In this document: piece by piece, positions 54,377-62,282 of the stretch
How the letters are laid out: every line of letters starts with the position of its first letter
How positions within the stretch are numbered: position 1 is the first letter of the stretch
Origin: CAYRWR01 sp964428015
GTDB taxonomy: Bacteria; Spirochaetota; Brevinematia; Brevinematales; CAYRWR01
Direction of reading: 5' to 3'
Length of the DNA: 64,000 nt
Assembly: GCA_964428015.1 (NCBI GenBank)
Contig: CAYRWR010000015.1
Location: forward strand, 1 to 64,000
Position numbers and translations under genes: made by a program
The notes under the pieces: model-generated
Seen by the model: only the letters and a program-made list of their open reading frames with translations
What the model was told of the DNA's origin: nothing
Databases searched by the model: none

Positions 54377-55375
54377 TTACAGGGACTGGGCCAGAGTGAT
54401 GGCGGATACCATGTAGATATCGGCTGGTGAAGCACCCCGGGACAGGTCATTGAGAGGCTTGGACAGTCCCTGCAGCAGAGGCCCGTAGGCTTCGGCATTG
54501 GCCAGTCGCTGGGTGAGCTTGTAGGAGATATTTCCGGCATTGAGGTCAGGAAATATCAGCACGTTAGCCTGGCCCTGGACCGGACTGCCCGGTGCTTTGG
54601 AATTACAGATGGAAGGTACTACCGCGGCATCAAACTGCATCTCGCCGTCAAACACGAAATCAGGCTTACGGGACTGCAGGATGCTGCAGGCTTCCTGGAT
54701 TTTAGTGACACTGGGTGACTCGGCGCTGCCTTTGGTAGAAAAGGACAGCAGAGCTACAATCGGTTCGATTTTTAAGAGTTTGCGGGCGGTATCGGCACTG
54801 GCGATGGCGATATCAGCGATCTGCTCCGCGGTGGGGTCAGGCACCACACCACAGTCAGCATAGATAAAACGTCCATTGGAACCATAGAGGTGATTTGGAG
54901 TGATCATCACAAAGGCGCCGGACACGGTTTTATTCCCTTCCCGCGGTTTGACTATGAGCAGAGCGGCGCGTACTGTCTTGGAGGTAGGGGTGAGACTGCC
55001 CGATACCATGGCATCCGCGTCTCCCTGACGCATCATCATAGCCGCGAAATAGACTTCATCTTTGATTATCTCATGGGCTTCTTCCCGAGGCAGACCTTTG
55101 TGTTTACGGAGTTCATACAGGGCTTCTCCATAGGCCTCCAGGCGGGGGTCCACCAGGGGATTTACCAGATGGATTTCATCCAGGCTGATTCCTTCTTCTT
55201 TAGCTTTGCGGTTGAGCTGGTCAGGGTCACCCAGAACGATGACTTCGCTGGCCAGTTTGTCCGCGGCTACCAGCTGGGCCGCGCGCAGAATGCGGTCATC
55301 AGCCCCTTCAGGGAGTACCAGACGGCGGGGGTTAGATTTAACTTTGTCCAGGATATAGTGTTTAAAATCCAGCAT
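54377..55375 (-). CDS. pta: Phosphate acetyltransferase
   Basis: A 332-residue Pta of the short form. It interconverts acetyl-CoA and acetyl phosphate. Landmarks are ILPGxxD-type VLPEGADDRILRAA, MRQGDADAMVSGS and FSTKGSAESPSV, ending in the Gly/Asp-rich active-site region. No ackA is adjacent. Confidence 0.94.
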   Translation of the reverse strand: MLDFKHYILDKVKSNPRRLVLPEGADDRILRAAQLVAADKLASEVIVLGDPDQLNRKAKEEGISLDEIHLVNPLVDPRLEAYGEALYELRKHKGLPREEAHEIIKDEVYFAAMMMRQGDADAMVSGSLTPTSKTVRAALLIVKPREGNKTVSGAFVMITPNHLYGSNGRFIYADCGVVPDPTAEQIADIAIASADTARKLLKIEPIVALLSFSTKGSAESPSVTKIQEACSILQSRKPDFVFDGEMQFDAAVVPSICNSKAPGSPVQGQANVLIFPDLNAGNISYKLTQRLANAEAYGPLLQGLSKPLNDLSRGASPADIYMVSAITLAQSL

Positions 55376-55500
55376 GAGGGACTCCTCGGAAATGAGATAA
55401 CATATTATAAAGCGGGGAATTAGATTGTCAAAATAAACGGATGTGTGGTTGTTTTTGGTTCATTTTCACGAAACATAGTGATGGATTTTAAGGCAGGATT

Positions 55501-55891
55501 TTCTCTCACAAAGACACGAAGTCACGAAGAGAAGGTTCAGGGTAAGGAAAAAAGAGAATTCGGGTAATCATTGGGTGGGTTACATCTGGCAGGACTCGGT
55601 ATATGCAGAGTCCCCGGTAGTTTCCAGGCATGGGCTTGTCGGAGACGTCCTGAGGGCCGCGGGGTGTGAGGGGAACTGTGCATTTTGGGGGCGGTTGTGC
55701 TCTTCTCACGCTGGGGAGAGGATAGACTATGGTTATTCATGCTTAGGGACAGGCGATTCCCTGACCAGGTAGGCGGTGCCGTTATTTTAACAGCTCCGCT
55801 GTGGTGCTGAGAGAGCTGAATACACCCGACCAAATATGTTTGCAGAGAATTCCATATTTTCACCGCTGAGGCCGCAGAGAACGCGGAGCAG
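55501..55891. repeat. Intergenic block flanked by CACGAAG- and CGCAGAG-type repeats
   Basis: Within the 525-bp gap 55376-55900, the left edge carries ACACGAAGTCACGAAG (55513-55528) and the right edge GAGGCCGCAGAGAACGCGGAG (55868-55888). These are short near-tandem units of 7-9 bp, of a type seen between genes in many bacterial genomes. The block between contains a 6-bp hairpin (55592-55613) and no convincing gene. Confidence 0.4.
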
Positions 55892-55900
55892 AGTTGATAA

Positions 55901-56308
55901 TTATTTATCAGCCAGGATGAGCAGGGCCTGGTAGTACTTTTGGACCTGTGAAGGAGTGGGACTATCGGACAGGTTAGCTGTGATATCCGCCAGTTTGACC
56001 GGTACCATGCGCCCTCCGGCACTTTCCCTGATCCTGCGCACATATTCCGTATAGCTCTCTTCTTTATTATGAGTCAGGATGACTACAGCATCGGCTATAC
56101 CCGCCCCCAGCTCCTGACGGATCTCCTCATAAGATGCCCGTCCATCTTCGATGAGGTCATGGCAATAGGCGGCCGCTTTCAGCTCTTCGTCTTCAATCAG
56201 GGAGGCTACCTTTTCACAGTGGCTGAAGTAGGGGGTCACGCCGTCCCGGCGGAATTGACCCTGGTGCCGCGCCTGGGCGAAATCAAGGGCTTTTTGGGAT
56301 AAGGTCAT
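55901..56308 (-). CDS. HD-domain phosphohydrolase
   Basis: A 135-residue protein resembling the SpoT/RelA hydrolase-type HD domain: YFSHCEKVASL, AAYCHDLIEDG (the HD pair), LTHNKEE and KLADITANL. The pattern fits a small ppGpp-like hydrolase (Mesh1 type), but substrate use is inference. The ATG at 56308 has AGGAAAA upstream; a longer frame would overlap vapC. Confidence 0.78.
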   Translation of the reverse strand: MTLSQKALDFAQARHQGQFRRDGVTPYFSHCEKVASLIEDEELKAAAYCHDLIEDGRASYEEIRQELGAGIADAVVILTHNKEESYTEYVRRIRESAGGRMVPVKLADITANLSDSPTPSQVQKYYQALLILADK

Positions 56309-56345
56309 GGGTTTTTTCCTGGGATAAAGTTTACACTCTATCAAT

Positions 56346-56744
56346 TTAATTTTTTTCTTTACTATCTCGTTCAAAAAGTAAAAAACTGTGAACCTTTTTC
56401 ATCAATAAAAAATGTTTATCAAATGAGAATAAGAAAAGGTCATTGTGAATAACATTCTGCAGGATGATAAGATCGGGAATACTTACTTGGTTAATCCCCT
56501 TAGCCAGGTTCTTTTTCTGCATAACCCGGATATCCTCCCAGTCAATTTTCAGATCGACTTTTCGGACAGCCAGAAGCAGTTCTGACAGATGTTGATGTCC
56601 TGCAGGAATATAAGGGAGTAGTTCAGTGAGAATCAGATCGTTAACACAGACCTGATTAGCATCAATCAGGTCAATAAGACTGGTGGCTTTTTCTTTTCCC
56701 GCGAAAAAATCCAGCCAGACAGAGCTGTCGACCAGCACCTGCAT
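56346..56744 (-). CDS. vapC: PIN-domain toxin VapC
   Basis: A 132-residue PIN-domain ribonuclease with the acidic active-site residues D6 (VDSSVW), E41 (LTELL), D91 (IPDLII) and D109 (FSFDKHF). Its start shares one base with the vapB stop region, giving a coupled toxin-antitoxin pair. Confidence 0.88.
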   Translation of the reverse strand: MQVLVDSSVWLDFFAGKEKATSLIDLIDANQVCVNDLILTELLPYIPAGHQHLSELLLAVRKVDLKIDWEDIRVMQKKNLAKGINQVSIPDLIILQNVIHNDLFLFSFDKHFLLMKKVHSFLLFERDSKEKN

Positions 56745-56935
56745 TATCTTTTCCTCAACACATTCAGATCGATATCCAGTTCCATTTTTCCAAAGTATTC
56801 TTTCAGGCCTTTTATCTTTTCCTTCTGTATCAGATTTTCCAGAGCGGTGATCAAAAGTGCTGTCTTGGTCCTGGCATGAGTAAGGCCCAGGGCTTCTTTG
56901 ACCAGATCATCAGGTAGATCTATAGTAGTCCTCAT
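56744..56935 (-). CDS. vapB: VapB-type antitoxin
   Basis: A 63-residue ribbon-helix-helix antitoxin: MRTTIDLPDDLVKEAL is the usual opening strand and helix, and the C-terminus should wrap the toxin. A GAGGAGG ribosome site precedes the ATG. An inverted repeat flanking the promoter is the likely site of autorepression. Confidence 0.85.
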   Translation of the reverse strand: MRTTIDLPDDLVKEALGLTHARTKTALLITALENLIQKEKIKGLKEYFGKMELDIDLNVLRKR

Positions 56936-56946
56936 ATACCCTCCTC

Positions 56947-56996
56947 ATGCATAATAATACTCTAAACTATATGTATTGTCAATTGATATTATGCAT
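56947..56996 (-). promoter_or_regulatory. vapBC promoter flanked by inverted repeat
   Basis: Read on the minus strand: TTGACA (56977-56982), a 17-base spacer, TATTAT (56954-56959). Arms ATGCATAAT (56947-56955) and ATTATGCAT (56988-56996) are perfect complements around it, as expected for VapB-VapC operator binding. Confidence 0.7.
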
Positions 56997-57020
56997 ACTT
57001 ATGCAACTTTTTTCCTTTCA

Positions 57021-57049
57021 TTGACCATACATATGCCCTGATATACAAT
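57021..57049 (+). promoter_or_regulatory. Promoter of the VOC gene
   Basis: TTGACC (57021-57026), a 17-base spacer, TACAAT (57044-57049), divergent from vapBC. Confidence 0.6.
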
Positions 57050-57074
57050 ACTATAAATGACTGGGAGGTCACTC

Positions 57075-57458
57075 ATGCACATCACCCACATCGGTATCTG
57101 GACCGGGGACATCGAGCGTCTGGCGGAGTTTTACTCCCGCTGGTTCGGGGCGCAGCGGGGAACAGTCTATCATAATCCGGCCACTGGCTTCACCTCCCTG
57201 TTTTTATCCTTTGACACAGGGGCCCGGCTGGAGCTGATGACCCGGCCCGGTTATGGAGAAAAGCCCTCCGACCCAGCGGCACGGGGCCTGGCCCACCTGG
57301 CTCTGGAGTTGGAGGGACCGGAACAGGTAGCTGAGCTCACCCGGTCCATGGAAGCTGCCGGAGTAACTATAGCTTCTCAGCCCCGCTATACCGGGGACGG
57401 CTATTTCGAAAGTGTGATCCTGGACCCCGACGGGAACAGGGTGGAACTGAGTGTGTAA
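57075..57458 (+). CDS. VOC (glyoxalase/dioxygenase) superfamily protein
   Basis: A 127-residue metal-dependent VOC protein with two beta-alpha-beta-beta-beta modules: MHITHIGIWTGDIERLAEFYSRWFG opens the first, HLALELE the second, and ILDPDGNRVEL closes it. The likely metal ligands are H5, E53 (LELM), H84-region His and E125. The reaction is unknown. GGGAGG 6 nt upstream favours the ATG at 57075. Confidence 0.85.
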   Translation: MHITHIGIWTGDIERLAEFYSRWFGAQRGTVYHNPATGFTSLFLSFDTGARLELMTRPGYGEKPSDPAARGLAHLALELEGPEQVAELTRSMEAAGVTIASQPRYTGDGYFESVILDPDGNRVELSV

Positions 57459-57460
57459 AA

Positions 57461-57943
57461 CTATCTGACAGTCTTATATATTAAATAGGGGGTAGTCCTG
57501 CCCTTAATACTGGAAGGATAATCACTTATATAAACAGCTCCCATTTTTTCATAAAAGGTTTTAGAATGGGGATCCGCTAAAATCTGTACGGCATCGATAT
57601 TATTTTGATTGATGTAATTCACCAGATGCTTAAACAGGGTAGAGCCAAGCCCCTTTTTGATATAATCCGGGTGGATAAACATATGGTCCAGCCAGTATCC
57701 TTTCTTTAGGGTACAGACCTCATAGACTACATCTTCCTTTAGATACATCAGGGAATAATAGGCCATGATTTTGTCATCCAGTTCCAGCACCCACACTATG
57801 TTATTTCTAATGTATTCGGGAGTAATTTTCAGTTCCCGCTTAAAAATCTCCATTTGCTCCGGTCTATAATCCCAATAGGTTTTGGATAAACAGGAGATTT
57901 CCGTTAGTATAAAGTGCTCATTCTCTCGAGCCTTTCGTATCAT
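57461..57943 (-). CDS. GNAT family N-acetyltransferase
   Basis: A 160-residue GNAT enzyme. The acetyl-CoA pyrophosphate loop is HPDYIKKGLGSTLF (Q/R-x-x-G-x-G/A type), followed by ADPHSKTFYEKMGAVYI near the end. The substrate is unknown. It converges with the VOC gene, leaving 2 bp between them. Confidence 0.85.
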   Translation of the reverse strand: MIRKARENEHFILTEISCLSKTYWDYRPEQMEIFKRELKITPEYIRNNIVWVLELDDKIMAYYSLMYLKEDVVYEVCTLKKGYWLDHMFIHPDYIKKGLGSTLFKHLVNYINQNNIDAVQILADPHSKTFYEKMGAVYISDYPSSIKGRTTPYLIYKTVR

Positions 57944-58033
57944 TTTTTTTACTCCATGACTTCGTTCTGCTGTATGGTCTTTCCTGCCATGATCTTCATG
58001 TGAGCATGCTATGCCTGTCCTCTTCAGCCAAAA

Positions 58034-58336
58034 CTATTGCCGGGATGAGTCCGACCTTTTTCTTTTAACCAGGTAGAGGATAATATTATACCCCAGGAGT
58101 AGTGAAAACAGAATATTGACCATGAGGGCCCGCCTGGTGCTCCGGGAGGGATACCGCGCTATATCTATTAGATTACTCTTCAGTAGGGGAGTCAGGTTCT
58201 GATTTTTATCCATCTCCTCTACCCTGGCCGTCTGGCTGCGGCTCATAGTCCTATGCTCTCCGATCAGCAGTGCATAGCCCAGGATATTCAAACCCAGCAG
58301 GACCATAAAGAATATGATTTTAGCATTTTTATTCAA
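58034..58336 (-). CDS. Small two-helix membrane protein
   Basis: A 100-residue protein with membrane helices at about 7-26 and 68-87, joined by a polar loop of about 40 residues, and a basic C-terminus (KRKRSDSSRQ). No family is recognised. Confidence 0.55.
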   Translation of the reverse strand: MNKNAKIIFFMVLLGLNILGYALLIGEHRTMSRSQTARVEEMDKNQNLTPLLKSNLIDIARYPSRSTRRALMVNILFSLLLGYNIILYLVKRKRSDSSRQ

Positions 58337-58533
58337 TATTTTCTCCTAAAATATATTTCGTGAACAGTTTCAGGTTTATATCATGGTCAAGTCAACTCTG
58401 CCACGGGATAATATAAAGCGACTAGAGCGAAATGATAAATATTTTAGCAATAAACCGTTGTTTTAGCAAAATCAAGAGTTAGTGAACCATTTATGGTGAA
58501 CTATCCGAATGGGAGCATCATAATTCACCAGAC

Positions 58534-58547
58534 TGTAAGCGCTTCCA
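58534..58547. promoter_or_regulatory. LacI/CcpA-type operator
   Basis: TGTAAGCGCTTCCA is one base from the palindrome TGTAAGCGCTTACA recognised by many LacI-family sugar regulators. It ends 5 bp before the -35 of the CBM21-like lipoprotein promoter, a position suited to control by sugar availability. Confidence 0.6.
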
Positions 58548-58552
58548 TTAAT

Positions 58553-58581
58553 TTGAGGTTTCTTAGGCAAAAAGTTATAAT
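58553..58581 (+). promoter_or_regulatory. Promoter of the CBM21-like lipoprotein gene
   Basis: TTGAGG (58553-58558), a 17-base spacer, TATAAT (58576-58581). Apart from this promoter and the operator before it, I see nothing in the 58337-58635 gap. Confidence 0.65.
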
Positions 58582-58635
58582 TACTGTATTAAAAATATAG
58601 CCTTGGTTATGGACAAAGGTACAAGGAGTGATGAA

Positions 58636-59490
58636 ATGAAAAAGTTTATAGTTTTTGTGGTGCTGATATTATCGGTAGGGGCTTGTTCAGTATCTCCTGA
58701 TTTATCATTGAATGGCGATCTTTCTGCACAGAATAGTTCTGTCTACGATAATGCCAAAGTAAAACTGTACTATGCCCACTCGGATTATATCGTTATCGGC
58801 GGCGCGGTAGTAGAACGATGGATCAGAGGTTATGTCTGTCTGGAAAATCTGGCCTACAACAAAGAAGTCATTATCCATTATTCAGTAAATGGCGCTGCCT
58901 GGCAGAAAAAGGCAATCAGCGGTTTTGGCTATCAGCAGGCGGCACCGGAAACCGGAAAAGAAGTGTGGTGTTTTAATATCGATCTACCTGCGGTCAATTA
59001 TCAGTCTGCCTGGAAAAATCTTCTGGTGGAACCCTGGGCGGCTGTTAATGTAGAGTTTGCCATTGAGTATAAAGTAAATGGTCAGACTTACTGGGATAAC
59101 AATGGAGGCCGCAACTATAAGATGAGCACCCGCGGCACCAACCCTCAAAGCGGACTGGTGGCAATGGGCAGGAGTTTAGTAGCCCGGGAAGGCTACACCA
59201 GCCCTATCAATGGAAACATATACTATGATAAATTAAACATAGCTGTAGCCAACACTGCGTATACCAAGAAAGTAACTGTTCTTTATACTAAAAATAACTG
59301 GAACACTTCAGCTGTATTAACAGCTGACTATAACGGATCATCCCCTGATGGATCTATAGATTATTTTCTGGTCGACCTGCCCTATGAAAATGGAGATAGT
59401 CTGAAATATGCCATTTCCTATACTGCGCAGGGTGTGACCACCTGGGATAATAATTTCGGCAATGATTATCTGATAGGGAGTGGTCAATAG
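58636..59490 (+). CDS. Lipoprotein with tandem CBM21-like starch-binding domains
   Basis: A 284-residue lipoprotein (lipobox LSVGAC) starting at 58636, with AAGGAG 7 nt upstream. Two carbohydrate-binding modules of CBM21 type follow: the first ends EFAIEYKVNGQTYWDNNGG-x-NY, and the second ends YAISYTAQGVTTWDNNFGNDY. The aromatic plus WDNN signature is the family's glycogen/starch-binding site. It has no catalytic domain, so it is likely a surface glycan-capture protein. Confidence 0.8.
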   Translation: MKKFIVFVVLILSVGACSVSPDLSLNGDLSAQNSSVYDNAKVKLYYAHSDYIVIGGAVVERWIRGYVCLENLAYNKEVIIHYSVNGAAWQKKAISGFGYQQAAPETGKEVWCFNIDLPAVNYQSAWKNLLVEPWAAVNVEFAIEYKVNGQTYWDNNGGRNYKMSTRGTNPQSGLVAMGRSLVAREGYTSPINGNIYYDKLNIAVANTAYTKKVTVLYTKNNWNTSAVLTADYNGSSPDGSIDYFLVDLPYENGDSLKYAISYTAQGVTTWDNNFGNDYLIGSGQ

Positions 59491-59555
59491 GATTGCTTCA
59501 AATCCTTTGGATCCCCGGAATAAAGGATTACGGATGTATCCAATATTTTTTAACA

Positions 59556-59586
59556 AAAAGGCCCCGGTTGATCCGGGGCTTTTTTT
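59556..59586 (+). terminator. Bidirectional terminator between lipoprotein gene and cassette array
   Basis: Stem GCCCCGG (59561-59567) with CCGGGGC (59573-59579), loop TTGAT, T-run 59580-59586; the minus strand also ends in TTTTT. The remaining gap to 59763 has no gene and no convincing attC. Confidence 0.85.
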
Positions 59587-59763
59587 ACATTGCTTGGCAT
59601 TACGGTTAAGAGACTGAACCAGACGCATAAATCGACCGGGTTAGCTGATAAGCAGATCATTCTTTTTATAATTGTGGATGTGATATTAATTAATCCCATT
59701 TTCAGAATCAATACCATGTTACGTGCCCCGTTTGTATCGGCAGAGTTCCAGTCACATGACGGA

Positions 59764-60273
59764 TTACTTCTCTAAATCACTCCAGGACAGTAAACTAATT
59801 AATTCCAGGTTTTCCTGGAGCAGGTTTTCTTTACCACCTGTTTCTCTATCTATGACACATAACACCTTTTTGGGATGAATACCATCGTTTCTCATTTTTT
59901 TAACCGCATCGATAATTGCACCGCCACTTGAAACAACATCTTCGATTATTAATACGTTTTTATTGTGTAATTCACTTCCTTCAGCATATTTACAGGTTCC
60001 GTACTGTTTGGCTTCTTTACGTATAAATGCCGCTGGAATTTTAGTTAAATAACTTATCATCGTTACAATAGGGATGCCTCCCATTTCAAGTCCTGCTAAG
60101 ACTTCGGTGTCGGGAGGAACCAATTTGACCATCTCCTTGGCGATATGTTCAAGTAAATCGGGATTTGATTCAAACCTATATTTATCAAAATAGGTATCAC
60201 TGAATTTTCCTGATCTTAATTTGAAATGACCTTTTAATCTGGAGATACTGTTTATTTCACTTATCAAATCCAT
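59764..60273 (-). CDS. pyrE: Orotate phosphoribosyltransferase-like protein
   Basis: A 169-residue phosphoribosyltransferase. The PRPP-binding motif VLIIEDVVSSGGAI is at 107-120, and GLEMGGIPIV and AFIRKEAKQYGT match PyrE, which joins orotate to PRPP in UMP synthesis. It is shorter than the enterobacterial enzyme (about 213 residues) and close to compact PyrE forms. It is the last gene of the array and shows no clear attC after its stop, so it may be a terminal cassette or the chromosomal flank. GAGGAA precedes the ATG. Confidence 0.85.
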   Translation of the reverse strand: MDLISEINSISRLKGHFKLRSGKFSDTYFDKYRFESNPDLLEHIAKEMVKLVPPDTEVLAGLEMGGIPIVTMISYLTKIPAAFIRKEAKQYGTCKYAEGSELHNKNVLIIEDVVSSGGAIIDAVKKMRNDGIHPKKVLCVIDRETGGKENLLQENLELISLLSWSDLEK

Positions 60274-60299
60274 ATCAATTCCTCTTCAGTAGTTATGTC

Positions 60300-60350
60300 A
60301 TTCAACGTGTTTTCCTGTGCGCCGGGACTTGCCCGGCGGCTTAGTTTTAG
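60300..60350 (-). repeat. attC site F
   Basis: Minus strand: R'' CTAAAAC, the stem CGCCGGG/CCCGGCG with loop CAAGT, and R' GTTGAAT, which fits GTTRRRY exactly. Length 51 bp. It lies after the DUF695 gene. Confidence 0.75.
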
Positions 60351-60368
60351 GCATGGGAATAATTGTTT

Positions 60369-60875
60369 TTATTGAAAGTTCTTATATAATTCCCACTTCT
60401 TATCATTTTCAGTATAGGTTGTTAGTTGATAATTAGTAAATAGTTGTTGTAACGCGTCTAATGCCTTTGAAAATCCCATAGAATTATTGTGATAAATAAC
60501 ATATTCTTTAAAACCGCTTGTTGTGATAACTATTGCAACTACGGAATTAGTTTTATTGTCATAATATTCGTTTATTTTGTCATCCATTACATTCATATGT
60601 AAATTTTCTTCTGGGGTCGGCAAACCATTTTCAGTTTGATCATGATATTTATAAGAGATACCTGATCGAAGATTGAAATACCCTTTACCGGCAATAACTG
60701 AAATCCCCTCGTTTTTGCGGATAATCATAGGCATCCCATTATGTTCACTTGTTCCCACTGTCCAATTTTCTTGAATTTCCGGCATTTTCTTTGAAAAAAA
60801 CATGTTACCCTCGCTACATGATGAATTTAGGAGCATAAAGGATATTAATAATAAAATATAAATGATCTTTTTCAT
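60369..60875 (-). CDS. DUF695-domain lipoprotein (cassette gene)
   Basis: A 168-residue predicted lipoprotein (lipobox NSSC). The mature part matches DUF695: ENWTVGTSEHNGMPMIIRKN, a GLPTPEEN segment, and AIVITTSGFKEYVIY. The family's function is unknown. AAGGGA precedes the ATG at 60875. Confidence 0.75.
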   Translation of the reverse strand: MKKIIYILLLISFMLLNSSCSEGNMFFSKKMPEIQENWTVGTSEHNGMPMIIRKNEGISVIAGKGYFNLRSGISYKYHDQTENGLPTPEENLHMNVMDDKINEYYDNKTNSVVAIVITTSGFKEYVIYHNNSMGFSKALDALQQLFTNYQLTTYTENDKKWELYKNFQ

Positions 60876-60899
60876 AATAATTAATCCCTTCTTTCCCAT

Positions 60900-60952
60900 A
60901 TCGTACCGGTCTCGGTGCCGGGCTATGCCTGGCGGTATAAACTTAGTTACGG
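60900..60952 (-). repeat. attC site E
   Basis: Minus strand: R'' CCGTAAC followed by TAAG as in site F, inner stem GCCAGG/CCCGGC with one mismatch, and a degenerate R' GTACGAT. Length 53 bp. It lies after the 60970 gene; the core at the R' end is the weakest of the set. Confidence 0.55.
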
Positions 60953-60969
60953 GAAGTTAAATCTTTTTG

Positions 60970-61443
60970 TTATAAATACCTTCTTACAGTTTTACAATAA
61001 TGAATATAGGAATCACCAAATTCTTTTTTTAGGAATTTTTCCTCAGCTAATATGATAAAATGATAAATTATGGAGCTATAAATAAAGAGAATTAATACAA
61101 TAATATTTAAAGTGTGCAGCACAGCTGAAAATGCTATAAGATTAAAGCCCAGGTACATGGGATTTCGGCTTAGTTTATATAATCCCTTATTTTTGAATTC
61201 TGTTTTCTTTGTTGGAATCCCTAGAGTTGTTGAAGAGCCGAGATTTAGTATACTTATAAATGAGATTACTAAACCAAGTATGAAAATAAAATACGAAATT
61301 ATCGGTACAATTTTATTTGTACTTATTTGATTAAAATTATAGAAAAATTGTACAACAAAAAGAATCCAGGTAATATAGCCTGACACTTTCCCGGTAATAA
61401 AAAATATGGGATTAATGGTTGGTTTTCCAATTATATTTTTCAA
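60970..61443 (-). CDS. Isoprenylcysteine methyltransferase/PEMT-like membrane protein (cassette gene)
   Basis: A 157-residue protein with four or five membrane helices and the family signature NKGLYKLSRNPMYLGFN, followed by EEKFLKKEFGDSYIHY. It probably methylates a membrane-associated substrate with SAM. It belongs to the same broad family as the frameshifted gene at 40775, but the two are clearly diverged. Confidence 0.8.
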   Translation of the reverse strand: MKNIIGKPTINPIFFITGKVSGYITWILFVVQFFYNFNQISTNKIVPIISYFIFILGLVISFISILNLGSSTTLGIPTKKTEFKNKGLYKLSRNPMYLGFNLIAFSAVLHTLNIIVLILFIYSSIIYHFIILAEEKFLKKEFGDSYIHYCKTVRRYL

Positions 61444-61484
61444 ATGTCACTCCTTTAGAATAAAGACCATAAAGATTTATTTCT

Positions 61485-61568
61485 CGATAACGTCCCTTCG
61501 ACAAACGACGTTGCAGAGCACCAGCTTAGCAATGAGGCGCAGCCCGGATCGTCAGCGGAGCGTTAACT
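61485..61568 (-). repeat. attC site D (longer, degenerate)
   Basis: Minus strand: R'' AGTTAAC and R' GTTATCG about 70 nt apart, enclosing a GC-rich segment with partial self-complementarity (GACG...CGTC). At 84 bp it is longer than the others, within the known size range of attC sites. Confidence 0.6.
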
Positions 61569-61594
61569 GAATTTTAGAGGAAGTACAGCGTAAT

Positions 61595-62182
61595 TCACTT
61601 TGATTTATTTGTCCAAAATGAATTTAATATTTTTGTGGATTCCTCTTGTGTTCTTAACATTACAATTTCACCTTCTTCATCAACTGTAAAGTGTCCTTTA
61701 AATGCATCCGGCATTTTATCATAATTTTGATTTACAATATTTAGTGACTCTTTAAAACATTCGTAACCGTATTTTTGAACCAAGAAAGGTAACAAATTCT
61801 TTCCTTTTAATAGTTCATATTCCTGGTAATTATACGGTGTATTAATTGGTCTTTTCTCAAGAGTTGCATTAATTTTCTTCATATAATTAGCAATTTCTTT
61901 TTCATTTTCAAATTGAGCTAAACCTCTGACTGCTTTTAATTTCATATCGAGATAATTAAGTTTAGGTATTACTTCTTTAAAAAAATCCTTTAGTGACTCA
62001 AATTGCTTATTATAGAGAAGTTTTAAACATTTATTCTTGATTTCACTTGATTTTGATGTCTTATAAACTTGAATGATTATTTGAGAAGATGCTTCATCAA
62101 TATCCTTTTCTTTTAATGAGAAAAGATACTCTCGAAATTCAATACTATCCTGATTATTCATATTATTGATAAGTTTCTTCAT
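61595..62182 (-). CDS. Unknown helical protein (cassette gene)
   Basis: A 195-residue, Lys- and Asn-rich soluble protein. Residues 30-110 look like helical repeats of HEAT type (SEIKNKCLKLLYNKQFESLKD; LDMKLKAVRGLAQFENEKEI). No family is recognised. GGAG lies 7 nt before the ATG. Confidence 0.65.
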   Translation of the reverse strand: MKKLINNMNNQDSIEFREYLFSLKEKDIDEASSQIIIQVYKTSKSSEIKNKCLKLLYNKQFESLKDFFKEVIPKLNYLDMKLKAVRGLAQFENEKEIANYMKKINATLEKRPINTPYNYQEYELLKGKNLLPFLVQKYGYECFKESLNIVNQNYDKMPDAFKGHFTVDEEGEIVMLRTQEESTKILNSFWTNKSK

Positions 62183-62213
62183 TACATTACTCCAAGATTA
62201 AGCGTCGTATTTT

Positions 62214-62266
62214 CTCAAACGTAATGACTCTGCGCCGCGATAGTGGCGGCGGAGTCCTAGTTAAGT
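62214..62266 (-). repeat. attC site C
   Basis: Minus strand: R'' ACTTAAC (fits RYYYAAC), stem GACTC-CGCCGC/GCGGCG-CA-GAGTC with an unpaired CA, and R' GTTTGAG. Length 53 bp. The stem is identical to that of site A. Confidence 0.8.
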
Positions 62267-62282
62267 GGCGGGCATGCATTAG

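Noticed and set aside
55537..56043. A 168-codon frame in the pta-HD gap
   Set aside because: It overlaps the HD gene, is Ser/Pro-rich and crosses the short intergenic repeats.
59700..59760. A seventh attC after the pyrE-like gene
   Set aside because: The only candidate core pair is about 36 bp apart with a 4-bp stem, too short and irregular to claim.
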